Shown: in pieces, positions 7,995 through 16,875 of the stretch
Layout of the letters: each line of letters opens with the position of its first letter
How positions within the stretch are numbered: the stretch's first letter is position 1
Assembly (NCBI GenBank): GCA_009691915.1
Contig: SIAD01000007.1
Span: forward strand, 1-64,000
DNA: 64,000 nt
Direction: 5' to 3'
DNA from: Phycisphaerales bacterium
GTDB lineage: Bacteria > Planctomycetota > Phycisphaerae > Phycisphaerales > SM1A02
The notes under the pieces: model-generated
The model's database searches: none
The model's input: only the letters and a program-made list of their open reading frames with translations
What the model was told of the DNA's origin: nothing
Translations under genes and position numbers: made by a program

Positions 7995-8691
7995 TGGTCC
8001 CTTCCTTAGGCTCAGGCGGCGCCGATGGCGGGTAACGCAGGTCGCCGATGGTTGAGTCGTGGATCACGAGTTCCAAGAGCTGAAGCGAGAGTTGTCCCCG
8101 TGAGTCCCAGATTTCAATAGTACAGGTCGCCGCAATCTTGCCATTGACGAAGGTCAGCCCGTAGTCCGCCACGAACTGCTGATCTGACGACTGTGGGCGG
8201 CTGGCGGCGGAGTCCTGATCCAGTTGCGCCGACTCGAACGCTCCGTACCGACGGGTCAATGCCTCGCAGAACGCTCGCGCGTGCTCTTCGGATGTTCGGC
8301 CATTTGTGGTCGCCGGGCGAAATGACTCCTGGAACGAGGCGATGTCGCCCGAAGTACCCGCGGCCAGTGCCGCTTGCGGGCCAGTTAGAAACGGCAGGAA
8401 CACATGGTCGTACGAGAACCGGAGAACGGCGTACTGTCCGATGGTCGCGCTCAATCCGATCACGATGGCGGCGAGCGCAAGCCATCCACCCTTCAGCGAG
8501 GCGTTTCTGCGCGTGGCGAACCACGCGATGACCCCAGTGACCACCCCGGCGAGAGTCGTCAGCGGGCAGCAGACGACGACTGAAAGGACGAGCGAGGTGA
8601 TGGCGAGATCGCTCGTGCGCGTGGGCTGGTGAGATCCAAAGGCGACTGTCTCTGCGGCGTCACGACTCCACGGCGGCTGGATCTGGTTCAT
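7981..8691 (-). CDS. Membrane protein with DUF4190-like N-terminus
   Basis: 236 residues. A short cytoplasmic N-terminus leads into two predicted membrane helices (about residues 28-56 and 68-92), with the Ser/Leu/Val and Thr-Arg-Arg-Asn-Ala-Ser pattern seen in DUF4190-type proteins. The rest is a soluble domain with no recognised motif; it may face the periplasm. The adjacent 8706 gene encodes a similar two-helix protein, so the pair probably arose by duplication. It overlaps mlaF by 14 nt, which suggests co-expression. A weak TACTCT lies 8 nt before the ATG but falls between two co-directional genes. Confidence 0.65.
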   Translation of the reverse strand: MNQIQPPWSRDAAETVAFGSHQPTRTSDLAITSLVLSVVVCCPLTTLAGVVTGVIAWFATRRNASLKGGWLALAAIVIGLSATIGQYAVLRFSYDHVFLPFLTGPQAALAAGTSGDIASFQESFRPATTNGRTSEEHARAFCEALTRRYGAFESAQLDQDSAASRPQSSDQQFVADYGLTFVNGKIAATCTIEIWDSRGQLSLQLLELVIHDSTIGDLRYPPSAPPEPKEGTNGRE

Positions 8692-8705
8692 CGGGGCGCA
8701 GAGTA

Positions 8706-9287
8706 TCAGGGGATCTTCGCGGGACAGTCGAGCGGCAGCGGGTTGGTCAATCCATCACCGTCGCCTGTACCGATCGAGATCGCAGTGAGCCGGACCGACG
8801 GCAGCCAGGTCGAAGGATCCGACGCGAGTTGCGCATCGACTGATCCAACCCGGCGGGCTTGCTCCGACTCGAGGAGGATCCGGAAGCTTGCGGTCATCGG
8901 AAGTCCAAGTTGGGAGTTCGTGATCGTCACGCTCGTGACCTCAGCGCTTCCGATCTCATCGCGCACCCGTTCTCTGAACGCGAGGAGCTCCTCGACCGAG
9001 ACCCCAGACCACCATGCGGACGGATCAAGGTCACTGCCCAAGAGTTGATTCACCGCGCTGCGGATCTCCGAGACCATCTTCGCCTCGCTCGCACCCTGAA
9101 GCCGCGCACCAACGACGAGCGACACGCAGCCGAGCACCAGACTCACGATGACCGCCGCCGCCGCCAGCCCCGCGCCGCGGCGCTGTCCGCTGGACGCGCG
9201 AACCCTCCACCATCCAATGGCGCCTAGAACAACACCGATGAGTGCCGCGGCCGGGCAACATGCCAGCAGCGACCAACCAAATCCCAA
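8706..9287 (-). CDS. Small two-helix membrane protein
   Basis: About 193 residues with two hydrophobic helices near the N-terminus (starting about residues 6 and 38) and a soluble C-terminal domain. The layout resembles the next gene downstream, with a Gly/Ala-rich second helix. The start is uncertain: the frame is open upstream to the preceding gene and the chosen codon is TTG 9287; no ATG, Shine-Dalgarno or clear -10 box decides it. The C-terminal region ends in LDCPAKIP. No family is recognised; a membrane-anchored accessory protein is the most that can be said. Confidence 0.55.
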   Translation of the reverse strand: MGFGWSLLACCPAAALIGVVLGAIGWWRVRASSGQRRGAGLAAAAVIVSLVLGCVSLVVGARLQGASEAKMVSEIRSAVNQLLGSDLDPSAWWSGVSVEELLAFRERVRDEIGSAEVTSVTITNSQLGLPMTASFRILLESEQARRVGSVDAQLASDPSTWLPSVRLTAISIGTGDGDGLTNPLPLDCPAKIP

Positions 9288-9337
9288 GAGGGCAACTCGG
9301 TCAATTGGTGGCCGCGGCGTCGGGATTGTCGACCCGC

Positions 9338-11665
9338 TCAGGGGCAGTTGCCCCAGGCCGCGAGGATTGCGGAAAGGTCGATGGCATCAACCGTTCCGCT
9401 TGCGTTGACATCTCCGCTACCACTGCCACCCCAATTGGCAAGAACCACGGAGAGGTCGGTGGCATTGATGACCGAATCACCATTGAGGTCAGCTGGGCAG
9501 GCCACCGAGCACGAGATGTTCAGAGTTCCGGCACCTCCCGCCGTCGTAGTAGCTCCTCCGACGCGCATGTAGTAGGTCGCCCCTGCGACCGAGGTAAAGG
9601 TTGCCGACGATGTGCCACTGGCACACTCGGTTCCGTTGTCATTACACGCCGCAATCGCGGACGAGCCTGTGGGGCACGAGGCGTTGTTGACATACACCAC
9701 GAGCCTCGTATCGAACGCCGCGGTCGAGCAGGTTGAGACAGTCGTTGAGCCCACGCACGACGGCACATACTTGAACCAGACATCCTTGGAGATAGTGGTC
9801 GAGCTGTTGGCGGTGCAGATCGAGGGAATGGCCGGGGAACTGTCAGTTGCATTGGTGCTGTCGAACGCGGTCGCGCCGATCGCGGCGGTCGTCGCACCAG
9901 TGCACTCGTCATTGGCGGGCGGGGGTGGAGGCGTCGTCGTGTAGACGGTGACATCGTCGACATACCAAGTGTCCGCTGCATCATCGCCATTGGTTCGGAA
10001 CCGGAGACGGAACTTGTCGTGGCGGGCGGCTGCGGGAAGTGCATGCTCGTAGGTCGTGAAGACTGTCTGGTTGGTCCCGTCGGAGGTGAGCGTGTTGAGT
10101 GCCACCCAGTCAAGCGTGTTATTGAAGTACTCGACGACCAGCGTCTCACCAGTCTCAACGCCCGTGCGCTCTATCTTGTATGACGCAGTCGCGATAGCCG
10201 ATCCGCCCAGCAGGATGTAGTTGGTGCGGATCTCGTCGTCGTCGTAGGCGTTGACGCCCGTCGAGTTGAGCGCCAGTGAGTACGGCGCGCTCGGTTCGTT
10301 GGTCGCCGCCGAACTCACGCCACCTCCGTCGTTGTAGGTCCAGCGGGCCGTCGTCAGGGTTCCTGACGCGAAGGGCTCCGTGAACGGGACCGCGACCGGA
10401 AGCGGCCTAGTGAAGTCGCACGCGACCTGTCCGAGATAGGTCGTGATCTCCGAGATGGAGAGCGGGTCGAGCTTGAGGTTCGAGCCCGAGATTCCCCCAC
10501 ACGCCCCGTTGGAAGAGCACATGATGTGGCACGCGCTGGTTCCCTGTGAGTCACAGTGGGTCGCGTCCCAGTTGTGCCCGAGTTCATGGGCCGAAAGTGA
10601 GATTCGGTAGTTGAGAGTGGTCGTATACCGGCTCTCAACGACTCCGTACTGCCCCTGAGTGATCGAGGCGCACACACCACCCAGATACGCGAGTCCGATC
10701 GTCCCGCCAGAGAAGGAGTATCCGGAAAACATGTGAACATCGTCGCGGTAGATGCCCGACTCGGGTGACGACGCCCACTTCGTTTCGAGTTCGCCTAGCC
10801 GACCGCCAATCGTGCCGGTCGTGTACGGATCTGCGGACACGCTGCGCACAACAATCGTGCCCAACTCAAAGATGATGTTCACATCGCGGTCGTAGATCGT
10901 GTTGACATTCGAGACAATGAGTTCGATGTCGTTGATCGTGTTGGCAATGCTGCTCGAGTTCTTCGTGAAGAACTCATAGTCGGTCTCGCACGCCAGTTCG
11001 ACCTGAGAAGGAGTCGTTCCAGCGATCCCCCCCTGATCCTGCCCTTGGCCGTCCGCAATGGCCTGGGAGAGCGGAGATCGATACTTGGAGAGTGGGAACC
11101 CGGGACGGCCGAGTGCGCACCCACGTCCGTCGGGGATCACATCGGTGGCTGCGAATGAGACATGCTCGCCATGGCGCGGCAGGTCTGGGCGGAAATCGCT
11201 CAGTGGTTGAATGACCCAGTTCGCCCCATCGGCACGAGTGATCATTCCGCTGAAGCCGGTGGCGAGCAGCGATCCCGTGACGATCGAACCCGGCTGGTCT
11301 TCAAGAGTCCCACGATAGGTTCGGATGGCGGGGGGGTCGGAGTGCTCAAGCACACCGTTCCCACGATCGACGAGCACCGTGAACGAGTCGCCCCTGATCG
11401 AGTGTTTGGCGAGCTGGATCTTGGCGGGAGCACCGCCCAAGGTCGCATCGAACTCAAAGGACGCAGGCAGATCCATTGGCAGCTTCGGGGAGAAGTGCTC
11501 GCATCGCACGAGCTCGGAGATCGCGATCTGGGCGTCGGCCGCGCCGACCAACGGGCCACGCTTCGGTGGCGTCGCCACGCCACTCTGGAGGGCGGCGAGC
11601 ACAGCGATTGACCCGAGAGACAACGAAACGACACCGACAAGGCGTCGAGGGTGGGGGGATGCCAT
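9338..11665 (-). CDS. Secreted metzincin (M12-like) zinc protease with dockerin-like tail
   Basis: 775 residues. Signal peptide (about 1-32), propeptide-like region with a single Cys, then a metzincin domain with HELGHNWDATH (360-370) supplying three His ligands and the catalytic Glu, followed by Cys and a Met-turn (HIMC, 380-383). The usual Gly of HExxHxxGxxH is Asp367. After the protease come a beta-sandwich-like region (about 430-580) and a Cys-rich domain beginning NDECTGA. The last ~55 residues hold two dockerin-like calcium repeats (ADLNGDSVINATDL and GDVNASGTVDAIDL), each followed by a Trp. Probably exported and surface-anchored or assembled. ATG 11665 follows TATATT by 5 nt. Confidence 0.85.
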   Translation of the reverse strand: MASPHPRRLVGVVSLSLGSIAVLAALQSGVATPPKRGPLVGAADAQIAISELVRCEHFSPKLPMDLPASFEFDATLGGAPAKIQLAKHSIRGDSFTVLVDRGNGVLEHSDPPAIRTYRGTLEDQPGSIVTGSLLATGFSGMITRADGANWVIQPLSDFRPDLPRHGEHVSFAATDVIPDGRGCALGRPGFPLSKYRSPLSQAIADGQGQDQGGIAGTTPSQVELACETDYEFFTKNSSSIANTINDIELIVSNVNTIYDRDVNIIFELGTIVVRSVSADPYTTGTIGGRLGELETKWASSPESGIYRDDVHMFSGYSFSGGTIGLAYLGGVCASITQGQYGVVESRYTTTLNYRISLSAHELGHNWDATHCDSQGTSACHIMCSSNGACGGISGSNLKLDPLSISEITTYLGQVACDFTRPLPVAVPFTEPFASGTLTTARWTYNDGGGVSSAATNEPSAPYSLALNSTGVNAYDDDEIRTNYILLGGSAIATASYKIERTGVETGETLVVEYFNNTLDWVALNTLTSDGTNQTVFTTYEHALPAAARHDKFRLRFRTNGDDAADTWYVDDVTVYTTTPPPPPANDECTGATTAAIGATAFDSTNATDSSPAIPSICTANSSTTISKDVWFKYVPSCVGSTTVSTCSTAAFDTRLVVYVNNASCPTGSSAIAACNDNGTECASGTSSATFTSVAGATYYMRVGGATTTAGGAGTLNISCSVACPADLNGDSVINATDLSVVLANWGGSGSGDVNASGTVDAIDLSAILAAWGNCP

Positions 11666-11670
11666 GCCGA

Positions 11671-11676
11671 AATATA
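11671..11676 (-). promoter_or_regulatory. -10 box TATATT, 5 nt before protease ATG
   Basis: The strongest -10 match in this stretch. Minus-strand TATATT ends 5 nt upstream of ATG 11665, leaving no room for a Shine-Dalgarno. Confidence 0.45.
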
Positions 11677-11712
11677 CGCCGGGGCGGACCCATCGCCACG
11701 GAATTCAAAGAA

Positions 11713-11740
11713 AAGCGGCCTAGCAAATGCCAGGCCGCTT
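11713..11740 (-). terminator. Intrinsic terminator after the 11769-13199 gene
   Basis: Perfect 9-bp inverted repeat (AAGCGGCCT at 11713-11721 and AGGCCGCTT at 11732-11740) with a 10-nt loop. On the minus strand the right side is followed by TTCTTT. A GAATTC flanks each side of the hairpin. Confidence 0.75.
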
Positions 11741-11768
11741 GAATTCCCAATGTCGCCGGACCAGTCTG

Positions 11769-13199
11769 TCAGGAGGTCCAGGCACCGAAGATCGTGGAGA
11801 GATCCTGGCCATCGGTGGCACCGTCTGCATTGACATCTCCGCAGGCGGCGCCCCAGCAGCCAAGGACTGCTGAGAGGTCGGAGGCGTTTACGAGGCCGTC
11901 ACAGTTGATGTCTGCGGGGACGCACGGCGGGGCAGCAGCTGTCGGCTTCCTGCCGAGAACCGAGATCGAAGCCTCCGGGCTCGATGCCGTCGTTGCCTTC
12001 CAGATTCCAAGGGTGAGTAGTTGCGACGCATCGGTCGGAGCCGAGTTCGCATCGAACTCGAAGGTGTGCGTCGTTGACCAGCGGATCGCATGAGCGTTGG
12101 CATTCGTGTTCGGTTCGCAGCTCCATGTGATGCTGGCTGCGGTGACCGTTGAGGTCCACGGAGTGTTGGTAAAGACATCGCCGGAGTGATTGAACGGAGC
12201 GGAGTACTTGATGTTGGTCAGCACAACACCCGTTGCTAGCGGCACACTGAACGAGCCACCGTTTCGATCACTGTTGAGATTCTGAACCGCGTACGCGTAG
12301 TGCCAAGTTCCGTCGGCGTTCTGGAACGACCGACTTCCGACCAGGAAGCGCCCGTCGCCGACGACATCGTATTCACGCACAGCGGCATCGGCGTGAATCA
12401 CCTGCCAGGCGTACATAGCCGGGGCCTGCTGGACTGTGCCGCCACTGAAACTGAGCGCGTAGCCGCTGGTAGTCGAGTATGTCGTTCCGACAGTGATGCG
12501 CCGATAAGACGCATTGTTGTTGTCGTTGTTGTTTGAGGCATCCGCCGGGTGCACATACTGGCACTCGACGAAATACGCGGCCCCTGGATTGAGGGCTGCA
12601 GTGAGATCGTCCTTTGGAACGGTGACTCGCTCGCGGATGGTGCTCGGATATCCAGTCGGAATCGCGGGATCCGAATAGGTTCCCGAAAAGTAGCCGGTCG
12701 ATGCGTTGATGCCTGAGCGGCTCTTGAGGTCGCTCTGGCCTCCGTTGAGGCTCGACTCGTACGGATCCGAGCAGCCGATTCCAAGGACCGAGGGGCATCC
12801 GGATCCGGCCGGCGTGCACGCGCCGCACAGGGTTCCCTGAAGCGCACAGAAGCCGTGCTTCACCCAACTCTGGCCGATCTGCGTGAGGACGCCGTTCTTC
12901 ACTCGGTACATGTTCTGAGGGATCACCGGGTGCAGATTGCTCGGATTCGCTTGCCACTGAAGTTGCTGGTTCCCAATGTTGCAACTGGTCGTGCCGACCG
13001 CGTAGCCAACATAGGTGACCCCACCCCAGATCCCTTGGCCGTAGGCCGAAATGTTCTGCATGGTTCCAACGATCACATCGGGTCCGGCGGCAACGCCGCC
13101 GTCGCCGCCATCACCAGGCAGCGCGACCGCATCCAGTTGACCGATGAATACCGCGAGTCCGCAAAGTCCGAGCGATCCGACGAGTGTTCCAATCTTCAC
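11769..13199 (-). CDS. Secreted protein with dockerin-like tail
   Basis: 476 residues. Signal peptide (about 1-26), a long Ser/Thr/Gly/Asn-rich beta-type body with several Cys, and a C-terminal pair of dockerin-like repeats: ADINCDGLVNASDL and GDVNADGATDGQDL, each leading to a Gly-x-Trp-Gly/Gly-Ala-Trp. The body has no recognised enzymatic motif. The start is GTG 13199, supported by a GGAGAG Shine-Dalgarno at 13206-13211. An intrinsic terminator follows. The tail is shared with the neighbouring protease, the 42390 gene and the 52576 gene, pointing to a common sorting or assembly route. Confidence 0.75.
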   Translation of the reverse strand: MKIGTLVGSLGLCGLAVFIGQLDAVALPGDGGDGGVAAGPDVIVGTMQNISAYGQGIWGGVTYVGYAVGTTSCNIGNQQLQWQANPSNLHPVIPQNMYRVKNGVLTQIGQSWVKHGFCALQGTLCGACTPAGSGCPSVLGIGCSDPYESSLNGGQSDLKSRSGINASTGYFSGTYSDPAIPTGYPSTIRERVTVPKDDLTAALNPGAAYFVECQYVHPADASNNNDNNNASYRRITVGTTYSTTSGYALSFSGGTVQQAPAMYAWQVIHADAAVREYDVVGDGRFLVGSRSFQNADGTWHYAYAVQNLNSDRNGGSFSVPLATGVVLTNIKYSAPFNHSGDVFTNTPWTSTVTAASITWSCEPNTNANAHAIRWSTTHTFEFDANSAPTDASQLLTLGIWKATTASSPEASISVLGRKPTAAAPPCVPADINCDGLVNASDLSAVLGCWGAACGDVNADGATDGQDLSTIFGAWTS

Positions 13200-13408
13200 A
13201 GTTATCTCTCCGTGCGTGAGGTTTTGGACTGAAAGTAAACACCAGTTCCAGCCCAGTTAAGGGGGTGGATCAAAGCGACAAACCGACAGCATACCCTACG
13301 CCACAATGCCCTGGGGCGCGGCCTTTCCCCAACATTTTTTTCGAGAAATCAGGTATGGAGTGAGTGCGCCAGCCAAACTCTGGACCCCACCTCGAGCGCC
13401 AGAAACAC

Positions 13409-13437
13409 CTGCGCCGCCGATCGTGCCGGCGGCGCAG
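13409..13437 (-). terminator. GC-rich hairpin downstream of the 13473-14141 gene
   Basis: Perfect 11-bp stem (CTGCGCCGCCG at 13409-13419, CGGCGGCGCAG at 13427-13437) with a 7-nt loop. The minus-strand downstream side reads GTGTTTCTGG, so the T-tract is weak. The remaining intergenic sequence (13200-13472) holds nothing else I can identify beyond the leader of the 13199 gene. Confidence 0.6.
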
Positions 13438-13472
13438 TGCGAGTGCAGAAATATCTGGAAAGGTCCGTTGAC

Positions 13473-14141
13473 CTATTGGTGTCTGCGGCGTCCGCGGCGC
13501 GAGAACTGGAGTGCCAGTGCTCCCAGTGCTGCGACACCGGGGGCCGGGATCACGACGGACACCGGGGATGAGGTAATGGCGGAACTCTGTGTCTCCCTCC
13601 AGTCGATGTTCAACGAGAAACTGAATGCGAATGCCCCTGGGGCGAGGGTGGTTCCAGCGATCTGCATCACCTTGATCTCAGCGGTTCCAGCGAGAACGGG
13701 GTCGTTGTATGGAGTCGCGCCGCCACCGGTGCCGAGCTGTTGGCTCCACCCTGCACCCGCCGGGATCGTCGCGCCGCCACCAGGCCACCCGAGGACTGTG
13801 TTTTCTGTCGACGAGAGGAACTGGCCGTCGATTGAGACCCAGGAGTCGCTCCCAGCCCATGTCGTTGCACCGTTGAAGTTCCACGCCGGATTCCATGTGC
13901 CGCTGCCGTAGTCGCGGTGTTCCACTCCCGCCATCGACCCACCGGTCAGTTGGAAGCTGTTCACGGCAACGAGGCGATCGTTCGTGTCCGAGAAGCTTAG
14001 GTACACCCCCCAGACCCACCTTCCGGCGACCTGCGTGGGAGCAACCAGCTGCGCCGAAACAAACGCTCCGTCACTTTCTCGCGTGGCGGTGACCGCAACC
14101 ATGGCAGCCAATACGCCACAGAATGTCTTTCCTGAGAGCAT
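13473..14141 (-). CDS. Secreted protein with PEP-CTERM-like tail
   Basis: 222 residues. Signal peptide (about 1-22), a beta-rich Trp/Gly body without recognised catalytic motifs, and a C-terminal sorting-type tail. The tail has the motif IPAPG, a hydrophobic stretch of Ala, Leu and Gly, and then SRRGRRRHQ. Such tails are removed by exosortase-like enzymes in known systems, but none is in this window. A frame extends to 14222, but ATG 14141 is chosen because GGGAAGAG lies directly upstream. A strong hairpin follows the gene. Confidence 0.7.
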   Translation of the reverse strand: MLSGKTFCGVLAAMVAVTATRESDGAFVSAQLVAPTQVAGRWVWGVYLSFSDTNDRLVAVNSFQLTGGSMAGVEHRDYGSGTWNPAWNFNGATTWAGSDSWVSIDGQFLSSTENTVLGWPGGGATIPAGAGWSQQLGTGGGATPYNDPVLAGTAEIKVMQIAGTTLAPGAFAFSFSLNIDWRETQSSAITSSPVSVVIPAPGVAALGALALQFSRRGRRRHQ

Positions 14142-14303
14142 CTCTTCCCTTTCCCATTGTGGGTCACCTAACAGCGCGTGCCCAGTACCAATTTTCTGTT
14201 CCATCTCCCAAATCCCATCCACATCACCAGCCTTCCAGGCGGCGAAGCTTCACCCCTCAGAGTGGCACCAACCTCCAGGATTGCAAGCCGAACACAATAA
14301 AAA

Positions 14304-14333
14304 TACCACCGCCATCTTTCGATGGCGGTGGTA
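14304..14333 (-). terminator. Strong intrinsic terminator after the 14398-15057 gene
   Basis: Perfect 13-bp stem (TACCACCGCCATC at 14304-14316, GATGGCGGTGGTA at 14321-14333) with a TTTC loop. The minus-strand 3' side continues TTTTATTGTG. The rest of 14142-14397 holds the leader of the gene starting at 14141 and no other feature. Confidence 0.9.
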
Positions 14334-14397
14334 AGATTCACCTACCTAGTTCTGAGTGATCCGGCTTCACGCCGGATGATTATCGGACGGTAGTCGC

Positions 14398-15057
14398 TCA
14401 GGCGCGACGACGACGGCTGACGAGACCCGCGATCCCCAAGAGCGCGATTGCGCCTGGAGCAGGAATGCCGACCGTGTAGTCGCCCCAACCCCACACCGCA
14501 GTCGTGGAGGCTGTCGAGGACTTGTAGCCCATGCCAAGGTGCGCGGTGTAGCCCGTATCACCAGTGGCGAGAGCGATCTGCATCATCTTGATGCGCTTGG
14601 TCGCCCCGACCACGATCGCAACCGAGGGGTTCGCGGTGTACCAGCCAGCGTGGTAGGGGATGCTGTTGGTGGCCACGCCCGTGCCAAAGCTGGGATCGAG
14701 AGCGGTTGACGACTGTGCGCCGGTCTTGCCAGTCATCGTGACAAAGGAGTCGCGGAACTGGTTCGAAGTGGCTGCCGTCGACGCGCTGGTGTAGGACGCA
14801 TTCCAGTGTCCGATGGCCATGCTGGAGTCGTCCAGATAAGCGTCGGTGTGGAGGGCGTTGAGCGACCCGGCGACGATGTCGTGCTGAAGGCAATTCAGCA
14901 CAACGTTGCTCGCGTTGTCGAACACAGCCCAGACTTGGTAGATCTCGCGACCGGCGACGGTGCCCATGACCACAACTTCCCAATTGGTGAATGTTGCATT
15001 AGCAGCCGAAGTCGCGATGAGCGCAGAAGCGCCCACGAGTAGGGAGAGGGACTTCAT
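14398..15057 (-). CDS. Secreted protein with PEP-CTERM-like tail
   Basis: 219 residues. A clean signal peptide (MKSLSLLVGAS..., cut near ANA at about 22), a body of about 165 residues without recognised motif, and the tail GIPAPGAIALLGIAGL followed by VSRRRRA. This is the textbook layout of proteins sorted by exosortase-like systems, with the PAPG variant common in planctomycetes. ATG 15057 has the Shine-Dalgarno AAGGAT about 10 nt upstream. The gene is isolated, with a strong terminator behind it. Function is unknown. Confidence 0.75.
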   Translation of the reverse strand: MKSLSLLVGASALIATSAANATFTNWEVVVMGTVAGREIYQVWAVFDNASNVVLNCLQHDIVAGSLNALHTDAYLDDSSMAIGHWNASYTSASTAATSNQFRDSFVTMTGKTGAQSSTALDPSFGTGVATNSIPYHAGWYTANPSVAIVVGATKRIKMMQIALATGDTGYTAHLGMGYKSSTASTTAVWGWGDYTVGIPAPGAIALLGIAGLVSRRRRA

Positions 15058-15189
15058 TTCTTGGTGATCCTTTCAGACTAGGGAGCGAAACAAGTGTCCA
15101 ACGCATCCCTTTGCCGACCCCCATGGATCTCAACCTAGCCCGCATACGTGGGCAGTCAAGACAAATGATCTATTCTTGACCGTTTAAAC

Positions 15190-16809
15190 TTAACTTGATG
15201 CGGTGGGACCGCCGACACTGAGGCGCCCATGAAGCAGCAATGGTGAGGCCCGCGTGATGAACACCGAAGCCAATTCTCCAACATGATGCCCAAAATCTGT
15301 CGAAGAGTCACAGTCCATCGCAACAATTATGTCTCCCGAGGTTCTCCCGACAAATTGAGCAGATACAGAATCGCTCTGAGAAACACTCGCTTGCTCGACG
15401 ACAGACGCGCCGTTTACTGTTATCAGCCCAATGTGGTTCCGGCCGCGTTGGCTTGAGCGGGTCGTCCGAATATCGTCGATGAGCACCGTCTGAGTTGATC
15501 CGACCAGCTGTGCGTGAACGGCTGCCGAGACTTCGCTCTGAAGCGACAGTAGGGCGTTGTTTCTCGCGCGCTTCACAGGGTCCGGGACATCATCGGCCAG
15601 GCGACTGAACGCGGAGGTCCCGGGTCGCGGCGAGTACTTGAAGATGAAGTTGTTCTTGAACGGAAGCCGCCGCACGAGATCACATGTCGCTGCGAAGTCC
15701 TCGTCCGTTTCGGTTGGAAATCCGACAATGAAGTCCCCTGCGAGCGTCGCATCGGGAAGGTGAGTGAACGCTCGGTCGACGAAGTCGATGTACTCATTTA
15801 CCGAGTATCCGCGATTCATGAGCCGAAGAATCCGGTCTGATCCGCTCTGCGCCGGGGCGTGTAGATATCGGCAAATCCTCGCGGAATCACGCATGGCTTC
15901 GAGAATGTCATCTCCGAAGTCACGGGGATAACTCGTGACGAAACGAAGGCGGGCGAGGTCGGGAATCTCATCATGGATTCTTCTCAAGAGGTCGGCAAAG
16001 GTCGTGGTTCCCGCGCCTCCCCTGGCGCGGAACACCGAGAGCCCCGGGCCGACCTGGGCGGCCTCTTCTCCCGACGCGGTGACCGCGACGCCATGCTGAT
16101 ACCGGTAGTGATTGACAGTCTGTCCGAGGAGCGTGATCTCCTTGACTCCGAGATCGACGAGCTTCCGGCACTCGTCGATGACATGCTGCGGCGGCCGGTG
16201 GACTTCCGCACCGCGTGTGTTCGGGACGACGCAGTAGGTGCAAAACTTGTTGCATCCGCGGGTGATCCTGACATAGGCCCGATGCCTGGGCTGGCCGGTT
16301 GTCTCCGGATCGAAGGCCCGGGAGAGATCAAGCGATTCAAGGTTGTCTTCCGCCGCGGCCAGCGTGGTTGACCGCCTGCTCTTATTGCCCGAGAGGGCGG
16401 CGCGTTCGGCCAGCGACGGCCTCTCAGTCGCTCCCTCGTGGGACGCAAGATCTGCCCGTCTGGCCGAGTCGATGAGGTGGGGGAGTTTGTCGAGCTCGCC
16501 CGGACCGCACAGAAAGTCCACCTGGGGATGCCGCCGGAAAATGTCCGTGCCGTCGCGTTCGGCCATGCATCCGATGACGCCGAGAATCACCCGCTCGCCA
16601 GCTCGCTTGCGCACACCCACGAGCCCGATGCGACTGAGTGCCTTCTGCTCCGCCTGCTCCCTCACCGAACAGGTGTTGTAGAGCACGATCTCCGCCTCCT
16701 CTGGGCGGTCGACGAATTGGTATCCGATGGCGCGAAGCTGCCCTGCCACCAGCTCACTATCGAGCTCGTTCATTTGACAGCCGAAAGTCTCGAGGAATAC
16801 CGAAGTCAT
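15190..16809 (-). CDS. miaB: tRNA-2-methylthio-N6-dimethylallyladenosine synthase
   Basis: Radical-SAM methylthiotransferase that adds the 2-methylthio group to i6A37 in tRNAs reading UNN codons. The N-terminal domain has FLETFGCQMN and further Cys at NTCSVRE and VIGCMAE (one iron-sulfur cluster). The radical SAM motif is RGCNKFCTYC. About 60 residues of low-complexity sequence separate the two, longer than usual, and another insert follows the SAM motif (rich in Gly and Ala). The TRAM-like C-terminal end is extended; total 539 residues versus 440-480 in typical members. ATG 16809 matches the family N-terminus. Divergent from ftsW. Confidence 0.9.
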   Translation of the reverse strand: MTSVFLETFGCQMNELDSELVAGQLRAIGYQFVDRPEEAEIVLYNTCSVREQAEQKALSRIGLVGVRKRAGERVILGVIGCMAERDGTDIFRRHPQVDFLCGPGELDKLPHLIDSARRADLASHEGATERPSLAERAALSGNKSRRSTTLAAAEDNLESLDLSRAFDPETTGQPRHRAYVRITRGCNKFCTYCVVPNTRGAEVHRPPQHVIDECRKLVDLGVKEITLLGQTVNHYRYQHGVAVTASGEEAAQVGPGLSVFRARGGAGTTTFADLLRRIHDEIPDLARLRFVTSYPRDFGDDILEAMRDSARICRYLHAPAQSGSDRILRLMNRGYSVNEYIDFVDRAFTHLPDATLAGDFIVGFPTETDEDFAATCDLVRRLPFKNNFIFKYSPRPGTSAFSRLADDVPDPVKRARNNALLSLQSEVSAAVHAQLVGSTQTVLIDDIRTTRSSQRGRNHIGLITVNGASVVEQASVSQSDSVSAQFVGRTSGDIIVAMDCDSSTDFGHHVGELASVFITRASPLLLHGRLSVGGPTASS

Positions 16810-16875
16810 TGGGGGAGGGTCGAAGGTACCTCGGAGCGCGGTTTCTTCGCCCGCACGGGGCGTCCTTGCCGATAC

